Shown one piece after another: positions 8,647-17,320 of a stretch of DNA of 47,720 bases. Origin of the DNA: Klebsiella pneumoniae (GTDB taxonomy: Bacteria; Pseudomonadota; Gammaproteobacteria; Eutrophobiales; Eutrophobiaceae); the NCBI GenBank assembly GCA_945878555.1, contig CAMDWI010000025.1, positions 1 to 47,720 of the forward strand, read 5' to 3'. The stretch's first letter is position 1, and every line of letters begins with the position of its first letter. The position numbers were made by a program, and so were the translations under genes. Under the pieces are notes generated by a model. It searched no databases. It saw only the letters and a list, made by a program, of their open reading frames with translations, and was not told where the DNA came from.

Positions 8647-9756
8647 TTATTGCTGGTCATCTATGACACAATTTCGACCCGAAGCCTTCGCCTTGTAGAG
8701 GTTCTTGTCCGCCTGTTTGATACAATCTTCCAGATTAGCGGCCGATCGGTATTCGCAAACACCCAGACTGACAGTGACCGACATAATCAGCTCACCGTAG
8801 AGGATCCGGTACTGCTCAAAGGCCTTGCGCAGACGTTCAGCCACCTGACGCGCACCACTGGTTGCAGTATCCGGCAGCAATACCAGAAACTCTTCTCCGC
8901 CCCAGCGTGAACAGACATCCTGACTGCGTAATACATTACGTATAATATCAGGGACCGCCATCAGGATTACGTCGCCAGCGTCATGACCATAAACGTCATT
9001 CACTTTCTTGAAATCGTCTATGTCGAAGATGATGATCGAGAAGGTGCCATTGTTCCGGCGCGTCCTGCCCACCTCCTGATAGAGCATCTCAGTCATCCTG
9101 CGCCGGTTGGGTAGCCGCGTCAAATCATCGGTATTTGCCAGATTCTGGTAATTTCTGTTCAGGCTGTCGGTTAACAGTTGTGCGCTGGTGCGTGCGTATG
9201 CATAGAAGAATGCGATGGCTGACACGGTCAGATAGACGGCAAAAAATCGTTCCAGGAACACCTGTGAATACATAGTGGGATGCAGGTTGAAATAACCAGA
9301 AAGCGTCAATGCCAGTGTGAGGATGAGCAGCGAAATAACGGCAAGAACACCGGCCCATAAACGTAGTATAAACAGGGCAACCAGGGGAAATACAAAGCAC
9401 CAGAGAGGCCCGGTACCGGCGATACCACCGGTATAAAACAGAAACAGACAAAGCGAGCCCAGCAGCAGCACTATAATGGTTGCAGCGTGTCGGGTATTAC
9501 CCGTCAGGCGAACATAAACGAAACAACCGACGGTAAGTATCGAAAATACCAGCAGAATACGGGCGTGAAAAGTCTGTTGCTGTACAAAAGCCTCCACAGC
9601 AAATACGCACAATGCAACCAGAGCAATCAGACAATACAGCGAAGGTAAACCAATCACGGTAATATGTTTTTTAGTACGCCATGCTTCCAGACCCAGGATC
9701 AGGTTGCCCTGTGTCTCGTCAAGTATGTCACTGATACGGGACGGTCTGTTAACCAT
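8647..9756 (-). CDS. Membrane diguanylate cyclase (GGDEF) with I-site
   Basis: The 369-residue protein has about six hydrophobic membrane segments in residues 35-200 and a C-terminal GGDEF domain (about 210-365). The active site is RWGGEEF (near residues 283-289), and the inhibitory c-di-GMP site RxxD is present as RSQD exactly five residues before GGEEF. It should therefore be an active, product-inhibited enzyme making c-di-GMP at the inner membrane. The membrane part resembles an MHYT/7TM-type sensor only loosely and its signal is unknown. A good Shine-Dalgarno (AGGAGA at 9765-9770) supports the start. It stands alone between ubiB and the yibQ gene. Confidence 0.92.
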   Translation of the reverse strand: MVNRPSRISDILDETQGNLILGLEAWRTKKHITVIGLPSLYCLIALVALCVFAVEAFVQQQTFHARILLVFSILTVGCFVYVRLTGNTRHAATIIVLLLGSLCLFLFYTGGIAGTGPLWCFVFPLVALFILRLWAGVLAVISLLILTLALTLSGYFNLHPTMYSQVFLERFFAVYLTVSAIAFFYAYARTSAQLLTDSLNRNYQNLANTDDLTRLPNRRRMTEMLYQEVGRTRRNNGTFSIIIFDIDDFKKVNDVYGHDAGDVILMAVPDIIRNVLRSQDVCSRWGGEEFLVLLPDTATSGARQVAERLRKAFEQYRILYGELIMSVTVSLGVCEYRSAANLEDCIKQADKNLYKAKASGRNCVIDDQQ

Positions 9757-9866
9757 AACCGTTGTCTCCTGATTTCATTCCAGTTGTACTGGCTGCCATC
9801 ATTTTCTCCTGCCGGTATCGGCCAGTCAGTGTGGCAATATCTGATATCTTCAGCCTGACAGGGCGG

Positions 9867-10670
9867 TTAATTGAGTGTCACCCTGGGTGCTTCAATGGGC
9901 CGGTGATTATTCACCATGTCCCTGACGCTGATTAAGCGGACACCATATTCATGCAGGCGTGAAAGATTGGTTGCCAGTACACGGATGGTTTCCGGATGTG
10001 GATGACCGATAGCAATGGCGGACCCCTTGCGTTTGGCCACCCTGATCAACTCCTCGAACCTGGCGTCTATGTCATCCGCATTGACAGAGTTATCCAGAAA
10101 TACATCACGACGCAGATAAGGTACATTTCGGACCCTGGCCGCCATCGCCGCAACCGAGTTGCCGATGGTTACACTGTCGATATAGAAAATATTCTTGACA
10201 TCAAGATAGTCCATCAGCCAGCCCATTTTCTCCTTGTCTCTCGACAGCAGGCTGCCCATATGATTATTTACCCCGATGATATTTGGAACCGAACGCAGAT
10301 TATAGATGAGGGTTGAAATGAACTGGATTTCATTCATGTCCTGTGTCAGTCCGCCTGGCCCCAGAAACCGGTTTTTGTCCTGGTCCAGAGCTTCCATAGG
10401 CATATGCAGGATGATGTCCTTGCCATTGTTAGCCGCTAGCTCAGACATTTTATGTGCCAGCGGTGAGTGCGGCATGATTGCATAAGCAAGCGGCCCGGGG
10501 AGGGCGAGCGCCTTGGCATCATCGATATGTCGATAGCCGATATCGTCAATAATTATACTGATGACAGGTTCTGATATTTGCTGGGCATGAACCGTCCCGG
10601 CAACGAAGCAAGTGACCAGCAGTAGCAGATATGACAGCAGTGGTTGTCCTTGTGAGGACAACCAGGACAT
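9867..10670 (-). CDS. YibQ-like divergent polysaccharide deacetylase
   Basis: This protein of about 267 residues is a secreted member of the divergent polysaccharide deacetylase (DUF610) family. Starting at 10670 gives a classical signal peptide ending near TVHAQ; the frame extends further upstream but would overlap ctpA and bury the signal peptide. The SIIIDDIGYRHIDD motif near the N-terminus of the mature protein carries the metal-binding aspartates, and HMGSLLS and GHPHPET are further family motifs. In proteobacteria the gene usually follows envC-ctpA, as here, which suggests an envelope role. The start lies 7 bp past the ctpA stop, so they are probably one operon. The substrate is unknown. 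Confidence 0.87.
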   Translation of the reverse strand: MSWLSSQGQPLLSYLLLLVTCFVAGTVHAQQISEPVISIIIDDIGYRHIDDAKALALPGPLAYAIMPHSPLAHKMSELAANNGKDIILHMPMEALDQDKNRFLGPGGLTQDMNEIQFISTLIYNLRSVPNIIGVNNHMGSLLSRDKEKMGWLMDYLDVKNIFYIDSVTIGNSVAAMAARVRNVPYLRRDVFLDNSVNADDIDARFEELIRVAKRKGSAIAIGHPHPETIRVLATNLSRLHEYGVRLISVRDMVNNHRPIEAPRVTLN

Positions 10671-10677
10671 CTTTATG

Positions 10678-12075
10678 TTATTCCGTATTCTTGCGGACAA
10701 ATGCAAGTCCTTTGAGTACATTCAGGGCTTCGTACAGTGCATAGTCAGTCTGTGAAAGTGATTCCTTCACTTCTGTGGGTTTTGGTGGTACGGCATCCGG
10801 ACCAGCAGTTTCGTTACCATCCATTGCAGGGTCCGGCGCGGACGGGTCCTCGTTGGCATCAAGCCCGTTGGACAGATGCCCGCTGAGATTGGCCTCGGTA
10901 ACCGCCAGTGCATTCTTCTCCAGCATCTCTATCTTGACCTCATCGATGAGGATATCCGGCTCAATGCCGGAGGCCTGAATCGAGCGGCCCGACGGTGTGT
11001 AGTAGCGAGCCGTAGTCAGTTTCAAGGCGGATTCATTCAGCATGGGCAGGATCGTCTGGACCGAGCCCTTACCAAAGGTCTTCTGGCCCATGATGATCGC
11101 ACGTTTATGGTCCTGCAAGGCACCGGCTACAATTTCGGATGCCGATGCCGAACCATCATTGACGAGGACAATTAACGGCGAACCTTCCAGCATATCGACC
11201 GGTTTGGCACTGAAGCTGAGCCTGGAATCACTGATTCGACCCTCAGTGTAGACGATCAGACCGTCCTCCAGAAACAGATCAGAAATTGCCACAGCCCCGT
11301 TGAGGATGCCGCCAGGGTTGTTTCTGAGATCCAGTATCAAACCGTCCAGATGGTTCTTGTTTTCCTGCAACAGGGTTTCCAGTGCGCGTTGTGCATCATT
11401 CGCTGTATTGGTCTGGAAGTTGGAGATACGTAGATAACCATAGCCAGGTGCAAGCGTTCTTGCCGTGGCGCTTTTTCGGGTAATGATGTCCCGGGTAATG
11501 GTCAGTGTAATCGGTTTTTCTTCGCCTTCACGCGCAATGGTGATGCTGATATCAGTGCCTGGCTTGCCCCGCATTTTTGCAACGGCATCATTCAAGGGCA
11601 TACCCTTGACCGGTGTATCATCCAGTCGAATGATCAGGTCTCCCGCCTTGATACCTGCCTTCTGGGCAGGGCTGTCATCAATTGGTGAGATTACCTTTAC
11701 AAACCCGTTTTCAACACTTACTTCAATTCCAAGGCCGCCGAATTCGCCGCTGGTCCCTTCCTGCAGGCTTTCGAAAGCCTCCTTGTCCAGGTAGGCCGAA
11801 TGCGGATCCAGTCCTTCAAGTAATCCGCGAATGGCACTTTCTATCAGTTTGCGATCATTCACGTCCTCGACATAATCACTTTTTACCTTGGCAAATACCT
11901 CGGCAAAGGTCCTTATTTCATCAAATGGTATTGGTTCAGAGGTGTCAGGCGCAGCTTCCGCCGGGTTTGCAATGGCAGGGTCTTCGACAGGTATTTCATC
12001 CTGGGCATGTACCGGGGCAATGCTGTACAGGCAGAAACCGGCTGCCAGAAGTGTATGGTTCAGAAAAGTTTTCAT
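10678..12075 (-). CDS. ctpA: Carboxy-terminal processing protease (S41, PDZ)
   Basis: The 465-residue periplasmic serine protease begins with a signal peptide cleaved near PVHAQ. An N-terminal helical region (about 45-95) is followed by a PDZ domain (about 105-190, containing GLGIEVS and IKAGDLIIRLDD) and the S41 catalytic core. The catalytic serine lies in DGSASASEI (about residue 312) and the lysine in FGKGSVQT (about 336). The C-terminal tail after 385 is acidic and proline-rich. Family members trim periplasmic proteins and cell-wall hydrolases. It is located between envC and yibQ. A 156-bp gap separates it from envC. Confidence 0.94.
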   Translation of the reverse strand: MKTFLNHTLLAAGFCLYSIAPVHAQDEIPVEDPAIANPAEAAPDTSEPIPFDEIRTFAEVFAKVKSDYVEDVNDRKLIESAIRGLLEGLDPHSAYLDKEAFESLQEGTSGEFGGLGIEVSVENGFVKVISPIDDSPAQKAGIKAGDLIIRLDDTPVKGMPLNDAVAKMRGKPGTDISITIAREGEEKPITLTITRDIITRKSATARTLAPGYGYLRISNFQTNTANDAQRALETLLQENKNHLDGLILDLRNNPGGILNGAVAISDLFLEDGLIVYTEGRISDSRLSFSAKPVDMLEGSPLIVLVNDGSASASEIVAGALQDHKRAIIMGQKTFGKGSVQTILPMLNESALKLTTARYYTPSGRSIQASGIEPDILIDEVKIEMLEKNALAVTEANLSGHLSNGLDANEDPSAPDPAMDGNETAGPDAVPPKPTEVKESLSQTDYALYEALNVLKGLAFVRKNTE

Positions 12076-12231
12076 AATCAGGTATGCACCACTGGTTTGG
12101 ATTCGATTTTGTCGACAGATTCAGAAATGTCAGGATTACTGTTAATGTCCGCAAATCATCTGGTAGATTCTGTTCAAGCATACAGGTGCCAGACCGTTAA
12201 TGACAAGCATTTAGTGTGGCCGGAGGCGGTA

Positions 12232-13422
12232 TCAGCCCTTGCACCACTGATCGGGATTTAGCGGGGTGCCTTCCTGCCGGATCTCGAAATACAGGGCAGT
12301 TTCACCCTGGCCACCGGTATCACCCACACTGGAGATCTGTTCACCCATATTAACCAGGTCACCTGCCTTTTTTGCCAGGCTTTCATTATGACCGTACAAG
12401 CTCATGAATCCGTTTCCGTGGTCGAGGATAATCAGCAGTCCCAGATTGCGAAACCAGTCGGCAAATATCACCTTGCCCGGACCGACGGCGGTGACTCCGG
12501 TGCCCGCCGGTGCGGCAATGCGTACACCATTCCATTTCAGCTTGCCTTCTTTTTTCTCCGAACCGAACCGGGTGATAACTTTTCCTGAAACAGGCCATTT
12601 CAGTTTGCCTTTCAGCGTTGCAAACGACGGCAGCTCGCTGGCGAGATCCGGATCGGGTTGTTCGTTTCCGAGATTGTCGACGAGATTGGTCAGTTCCTGC
12701 TCATCGCGCTGCAGGTTTTGCAGTTCCTTGTCCTGCCCGTTGATATATTCCTGCAGACTGGCAACAATCGAACTTCTCGAATTCCGGTAGGCATCGAGTT
12801 GTTGCAGTTTTTGTATCTGTTCGTCCCGTAAGGCCTGTAATTCGGTGGTCTCCTGATCTATCCTGGTTTGCAGGGATTCCAGGTTCTGCAGTGTCATCCT
12901 GATCTCGGCTATCCTGTCGGATCGGGCCTTGTTGTAATAGTCGTGGTAGGTCATCATCCGGCCCATTAATGCCGGGTCTTCCTGGTTGAGAAACAGTTTC
13001 AGAAAGTCATGGCGGCCGGTCTTATAGGAGATCCTGAGCTGCTCGGCGAGCAGTTTGCGTTCGGACACGAGAATAACCTGTTGGGTTGCACTTTCCTGAT
13101 GCAATTGTTCCAGGGTGATCAGTTTCTGTTTCACTGTTTCGGCCAGAGACAACAACAATGAGGACAATTCAGTGGCGGACTTTTCACTTTGTTGCAGTTC
13201 TGAAAGATAGGTGTCAACATCTTTTCGGGCGACACTGATTCTGGACTGGACATCACGAATCTGGGTACGGATAGACTCCAGTTCAACTTCCCGTTTTTCT
13301 TCCGGGTCTGTCTGCGCATGGACACTGTTGCAGATGATCCCGCCAAAGAAGACTAACAGGACAAGCCAGGGCGCATGCTGGCTCTGATGAGACTCACAGA
13401 CTTCCAGACTAGCCGCCCGCAA
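12232..13422 (-). CDS. envC: EnvC-like murein hydrolase activator
   Basis: The 396-residue periplasmic protein has a signal peptide (hydrophobic residues 19-36, cleavage near SVHAQ), a long coiled coil (about 42-250) and a C-terminal LytM/M23 domain (about 280-390). The LytM domain is degenerate: the metal-binding His and Asp of active M23 peptidases are absent around NGVRIAAP, and the last motif reads LYFEIR instead of LHFEV, while LYGHNE is kept. That is the EnvC pattern, in which the domain activates amidases rather than cutting murein. Its start overlaps the gpmI stop by 14 bp, so it is translated from the gpmI message. Confidence 0.93.
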   Translation of the reverse strand: MRAASLEVCESHQSQHAPWLVLLVFFGGIICNSVHAQTDPEEKREVELESIRTQIRDVQSRISVARKDVDTYLSELQQSEKSATELSSLLLSLAETVKQKLITLEQLHQESATQQVILVSERKLLAEQLRISYKTGRHDFLKLFLNQEDPALMGRMMTYHDYYNKARSDRIAEIRMTLQNLESLQTRIDQETTELQALRDEQIQKLQQLDAYRNSRSSIVASLQEYINGQDKELQNLQRDEQELTNLVDNLGNEQPDPDLASELPSFATLKGKLKWPVSGKVITRFGSEKKEGKLKWNGVRIAAPAGTGVTAVGPGKVIFADWFRNLGLLIILDHGNGFMSLYGHNESLAKKAGDLVNMGEQISSVGDTGGQGETALYFEIRQEGTPLNPDQWCKG

Positions 13423-14998
13423 CGGCTCTCCTCGAACTCTCTTGCAGTCTGATCAGACTGCGCCCGGTCATTTCTGCTGGTTGGGCAAGCCCCATGATAT
13501 ACAACAAGGTTGGCACAATATCACACAGGGCTCCGGTTCCTGGCAGGGCCTGTGCTGCACGCCCGATATAGACAAAAGGCACAAGATTGGTTGTATGGGC
13601 CGTGTGGGGTTGCGCCTGGACCTTTTCAGTAATGTATGACTTCATCTGTTCCGCATTACCATGATCCGCCGTAATGAGGATCTCTCCACCGACAGCGGTG
13701 GCAGCATCAATGACCTGGCCGATACAGGTGTCCAGCGCTTCAATAGCCTTGACCGCTGCATCAAAGTTTCCGGTATGACCAACCATGTCAGCATTGGCAT
13801 AATTGCAAACGATAATATCGTATTTGCCGCTGCGTATGGCAGTAACGAGATTTTCAGTCACCTCGGGTGCGCTCATTTCCGGTTTCAGATCGTAGGTAGC
13901 CACATGTGGGGACGGTATCAATATGCGATCTTCATTCGGGAACACGAGCTCCTCACCACCATTGAAGAAAAAGGTGACATGGGCATACTTCTCGGTCTCG
14001 GCGATACGCAGCTGGTGCAGGCCCAGTCCGGCAATATATTCACCCATGCCGTTCGTAAGCCTCTCGGGTGGGAAGGCCATCGGAAAATTGAAGTCCGCCT
14101 TATACTGGGTCATGCTGATGAATGCGTGCAGGTTGACCTTGCGCTCCCGCGGGAATTGATCAAATGCCGGATCAGTGAATGCCTGTGAAAGTTGTCGCGC
14201 CCGATCCGATCGGTAATTGGCGAAGACGATGACATCGCCATCCTCCAGCCGTACTGGCTGTTCTCCTAGCGGTACGATGGCCGTCGGTTTGATAAATTCG
14301 TCTGTCTCTCCGCGAGCATAGGCCTGATCTACTGCGATAAACGGGTCTTGCGCCTGGTACCCGGCCTTGCCATCGGTAATAATATCGTAGGCCAGACGGG
14401 TCCGGTCCCAGCTCTTGTTACGGTCCATCGCAAAATAGCGACCGGTAATACTCGCAAACCGGCCGCGGCCGAGTTCGCGCATTTTTACCTGTGTGTCATG
14501 CAGGAATTCTTCAGCACTTTTGGGCGGCGTATCACGGCCGTCCATAAACGCATGCAGATAGATGTTTTCAACGCCACATTCACAGGCAAGTTCCATCAGT
14601 GCAAAGATATGGTCCTCGTGGCTATGGACACCGCCGTTAGACAACAGCCCCATGATATGCAGGGCCTTGCCGGTTTTTGCGACCTCCCGAAAGGCAGGGA
14701 CCAGCGTCGGGTTGCGGAAAAAATCCCCCTCCTCAATCGCCTGCATGATCCGGGTAAACTCCTGGTTGACGATGCGGCCGGAACCGATATTCATATGTCC
14801 GACCTCGGAGTTGCCCATCTGGCTATCAGGCAGGCCGACGTCTGTCCCGGAGGCACTGACCAGTGTGTGTGGATAGTTTTTCCATAAATTGTCCCACACC
14901 GGCTTTTTTGCGCTATGTATCGCATTAAAAAGTGTGTTTTCGGTATAACCCCAGCCGTCGAGGATGAGCAAAATACAGGGTCTGTGCGCTAGCTGCAT
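13409..14998 (-). CDS. gpmI: 2,3-bisphosphoglycerate-independent phosphoglycerate mutase
   Basis: The 529-residue manganese-dependent enzyme interconverts 3- and 2-phosphoglycerate in glycolysis. The alkaline phosphatase-type metal site begins with LILDGWGY (Asp14), and the phosphoserine nucleophile is Ser64 in MGNSEVGH. ADHGNAEQM near residue 445 provides further metal ligands. Length is slightly above the 510-515 usual in enterics because of a C-terminal extension. It is the first gene of the gpmI-envC-ctpA-yibQ run and is divergent from the rhodanese gene across a 268-bp region. Confidence 0.96.
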   Translation of the reverse strand: MQLAHRPCILLILDGWGYTENTLFNAIHSAKKPVWDNLWKNYPHTLVSASGTDVGLPDSQMGNSEVGHMNIGSGRIVNQEFTRIMQAIEEGDFFRNPTLVPAFREVAKTGKALHIMGLLSNGGVHSHEDHIFALMELACECGVENIYLHAFMDGRDTPPKSAEEFLHDTQVKMRELGRGRFASITGRYFAMDRNKSWDRTRLAYDIITDGKAGYQAQDPFIAVDQAYARGETDEFIKPTAIVPLGEQPVRLEDGDVIVFANYRSDRARQLSQAFTDPAFDQFPRERKVNLHAFISMTQYKADFNFPMAFPPERLTNGMGEYIAGLGLHQLRIAETEKYAHVTFFFNGGEELVFPNEDRILIPSPHVATYDLKPEMSAPEVTENLVTAIRSGKYDIIVCNYANADMVGHTGNFDAAVKAIEALDTCIGQVIDAATAVGGEILITADHGNAEQMKSYITEKVQAQPHTAHTTNLVPFVYIGRAAQALPGTGALCDIVPTLLYIMGLAQPAEMTGRSLIRLQESSRRAVAGG

Positions 14999-15266
14999 AA
15001 GTTGTTTGTCAGTTTATGCCTGATTGGTCAGAAGGAATACGGGTAACGTCCTGTGCCAGCGGCCAGACATGGCCCAACACATTCGCTGAAAAGTGTATCA
15101 TGAAATAAACCTTGTTCCGAGCAGGTTGACGCCAAGGGTAATGCGGAATGTGGTTTCCCACACATCGGCGTGCAGCCACAAATCGACATTTGTAATCGTG
15201 CTGATATGACGTATCATTCCCGGCTCGGGATAATCCCGGATGAATACGGCAAACGAGTTGATGCAT
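14999..15266. other. Divergent intergenic region gpmI / rhodanese
   Basis: This region must hold the outward promoters for gpmI (-) and yibN-secB (+). I could not assign convincing -10/-35 pairs. Near its right end, nested palindromes at 15218-15238 are followed by the upstream alternative start codon at 15240. Confidence 0.5.
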
Positions 15267-15722
15267 ATGGAACAATTAACAGAATTTATTGGCAATAACC
15301 TGATCTGGGTCTGTCTGTGGCTGGCCCTGGCAGCGTTACTGCTCTGGAACAGTTTTGGACATATTATCCAGGGTATAGTCCAGATCGAACCGATGGAAGC
15401 AACACGGCTGGTTAACCACGAACATGCCGTAATTATCGACATACGCAGTGCAGCAGATTTTGCGAATGGTCATATCCTGGATGCTGTCAATATCAGTGAT
15501 GCTGAGATGAATGACAGAAAACAGGACCTCGAAAAATTCAGAAAAAAACCGCTGATTGTCTGTTGTCAGACAGGGGCATCATCGCCAGCGGTAGTCCGCC
15601 GGCTGAAGTCTGACGGCTTTCCTGCCGTGTTTACACTCCGCGGTGGATTAACAACGTGGCAACGGGCAGGATTGCCACTGGTACGCAGCTTGGAACAAGG
15701 AAAAAAGGTGACAGTAACATGA
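15267..15722 (+). CDS. Membrane-anchored rhodanese-like protein (YibN)
   Basis: This protein of 151 residues has an N-terminal transmembrane helix (about 11-32) and a cytoplasmic rhodanese domain (about 45-140). The active-site loop holds a cysteine pair in VCCQTGASS; the position is right for the catalytic cysteine. I chose the ATG at 15267 because MEQLTEFIGNN aligns with the start of E. coli YibN; the frame also has ATGs at 15240 and 15261. Its stop overlaps the secB start (ATGA, 15719-15722). In enterics a glutaredoxin gene (grxC) lies between the two; it is missing here. The physiological sulphur acceptor is unknown. Confidence 0.87.
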   Translation: MEQLTEFIGNNLIWVCLWLALAALLLWNSFGHIIQGIVQIEPMEATRLVNHEHAVIIDIRSAADFANGHILDAVNISDAEMNDRKQDLEKFRKKPLIVCCQTGASSPAVVRRLKSDGFPAVFTLRGGLTTWQRAGLPLVRSLEQGKKVTVT

Positions 15723-16210
15723 GCACAGAAGAAAAAAGTCTGGAAACGGAAGGCGCTGAACGTAGACAGGGGCAGTTTGCCATACAGAAGGTGTATGTGA
15801 AGGACGTGTCGTTCGAGACACCGAACTCACCGCATATATTCAAGAAACAGTGGCAGCCGGCGGTTAACCTGGATCTCGCGAGTACGGCAACTGTGCTGGA
15901 CGATGCGAATTACGAGGTGGTGTTGTCAATTACCGTGACGGTCACGATGGACACCCAAACGGTCTACCTGGTCGAGGTACAGCAGGCCGGTATATTCCAC
16001 CTGACAGATGTGCCGCAGGAAGTCATCGGTCGGATGCTGGCGACAGTTTGTCCGAATATCCTGTTCCCGTTTGCCCGAGAAACTGTTTCGGATCTGGTAA
16101 CACGCGGCGGATTCCCCCAGCTCTTGCTCGCACCGGTCAATTTTGATGCCCTGTATTTGCAGCAACAACAGCAGAAACAGGCTCAGGCACCGGCACCGAC
16201 CGTACAATAG
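15719..16210 (+). CDS. secB: Protein-export chaperone SecB
   Basis: The 163-residue cytoplasmic chaperone keeps preproteins unfolded and hands them to SecA. The conserved segments VYVKDVSFETPNSP and LATVCPNILFPFARE are intact. The ATG at 15719 has a good Shine-Dalgarno (AAGGTG, 15705-15710) and overlaps the rhodanese stop; the longer open frame upstream lies within that gene. The C-terminal tail is glutamine-rich (QQQQQKQAQ). The gene precedes gpsA by 22 bp, the standard secB-gpsA arrangement. Confidence 0.96.
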   Translation: MSTEEKSLETEGAERRQGQFAIQKVYVKDVSFETPNSPHIFKKQWQPAVNLDLASTATVLDDANYEVVLSITVTVTMDTQTVYLVEVQQAGIFHLTDVPQEVIGRMLATVCPNILFPFARETVSDLVTRGGFPQLLLAPVNFDALYLQQQQQKQAQAPAPTVQ

Positions 16211-16232
16211 TCGATAAACCCGCGTGTGAACG

Positions 16233-17234
16233 ATGGACAATAAACCCCTGCTGGTCATCGGCGCCGGTTCCTGGGGCACCGCGCTGGCACTGGTGCTCGC
16301 GCGGAATGGTCATGCTGTCTATCTGTGGGATGTAAGCGAATCACACATCACTGCATTAAGAAATGACCGTGCCAATAATCGTCATCTGCCCGGTACCGCT
16401 TTCCCGGAGAATTTGTATCCCATCAGTCAGTTTGCCCCCTTGCCGGAGGGGATCATGGACATAGTTGTGGTTGTTCCGTGTGAGGCCTTGAAACCGGTAC
16501 TGCTCAGATTGAAACCGGAAATTCACCCTGGAGTCAGATTGTGTCTCGCCTGCAAGGGATTTGAGTCCGACACGCTGACATTGAATCACGAGCTGGTCCG
16601 GCAGGTGCTTGGTGATGTGGCGGTTGCAGTCCTCTCGGGGCCCTCTTTTGCCCGCGAAGTGGCGGCCGGTTTACCGACTGCGGTAACGATAGCTTCAGCG
16701 GATGTTGCTACCGCGGGACACTTTTCAGCCCTGTTTCTGAACGAGACATTTCGTACCTACACCCATGATGACGTCATTGGTGTGCAAGTGGGGGGCGCTG
16801 TAAAGAATGTGATGGCGATAGCTGCCGGCATTGCTGACGGACTCGGGTTTGGAGCAAATACCCGTGCTGCGCTGATTACCCGTGGTCTGGCCGAGATTAT
16901 ACGACTGGGCACGGCAATGGGTGGCAGGCAGGCCACGTTTATGGGGCTGAGTGGACTGGGTGATCTGGTTCTCACCTGCACCGATGATCAGTCCAGAAAT
17001 CGCCGGTTTGGCATCGCCCTGGCACAGGGGAAATCCCCGGATGAAATACGTCAGCAGATAGGCCAGGCGGTCGAGGGTGTATCGACTGCCAGCAGTGTTA
17101 CCCGTCTGGCAAGACATTTCCAGGTGGATATGCCAATTTGTGAACAGGTACAAAAGGTCATAGAAGGCAGGATTAATGTACGCGATGCAGTGCATGAACT
17201 TCTGGCACGCAGGCCGGGGTCTGAACTCGAATAA
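16233..17234 (+). CDS. gpsA: Glycerol-3-phosphate dehydrogenase [NAD(P)+]
   Basis: The 333-residue cytoplasmic enzyme reduces dihydroxyacetone phosphate to sn-glycerol-3-phosphate for phospholipid synthesis. The N-terminal Rossmann motif GAGSWGTALA (residues 8-17), the LSGPSFA segment and the catalytic-lysine region GGAVKNVMA are all present, as is FMGLSGLGDLVLTC. Length and order after secB are typical. Its stop is followed at once by the ACCTGTCAGGT palindrome that precedes the sigma-factor gene. Confidence 0.96.
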   Translation: MDNKPLLVIGAGSWGTALALVLARNGHAVYLWDVSESHITALRNDRANNRHLPGTAFPENLYPISQFAPLPEGIMDIVVVVPCEALKPVLLRLKPEIHPGVRLCLACKGFESDTLTLNHELVRQVLGDVAVAVLSGPSFAREVAAGLPTAVTIASADVATAGHFSALFLNETFRTYTHDDVIGVQVGGAVKNVMAIAAGIADGLGFGANTRAALITRGLAEIIRLGTAMGGRQATFMGLSGLGDLVLTCTDDQSRNRRFGIALAQGKSPDEIRQQIGQAVEGVSTASSVTRLARHFQVDMPICEQVQKVIEGRINVRDAVHELLARRPGSELE

Positions 17235-17320
17235 ACCTGTCAGGTTGACGGAGTCGTATGCGGCTGTACGACCGTTAGTAACTGGCACCCTTTCCAGTCA
17301 CTACCTGGTAGCGACAACCC
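17235..17320 (+). promoter_or_regulatory. Putative control region of the sigma/MshQ cassette
   Basis: This 86-bp gap contains three small palindromes. ACCTG-T-CAGGT (17235-17245) touches a -35-like TTGACG (17245-17250). GTCGTA/TACGAC (17253-17258 and 17267-17272) brackets the spacer. CTACC-T-GGTAG (17301-17311) lies 9 bp before the ATG. A -10-like TACGAC overlaps the second palindrome but is a poor match. Promoter function is inferred only from position. Confidence 0.35.

Noticed and set aside
12232..12540. Active M23 endopeptidase domain
   Set aside because: The LytM domain lacks the metal-binding His/Asp pair and the last His, which fits the activator EnvC and not an enzyme.
13661..14188. 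A 175-codon plus-strand open frame inside gpmI
   Set aside because: It is antisense to a complete and strongly conserved gene and has no recognisable motif or ribosome-binding site.
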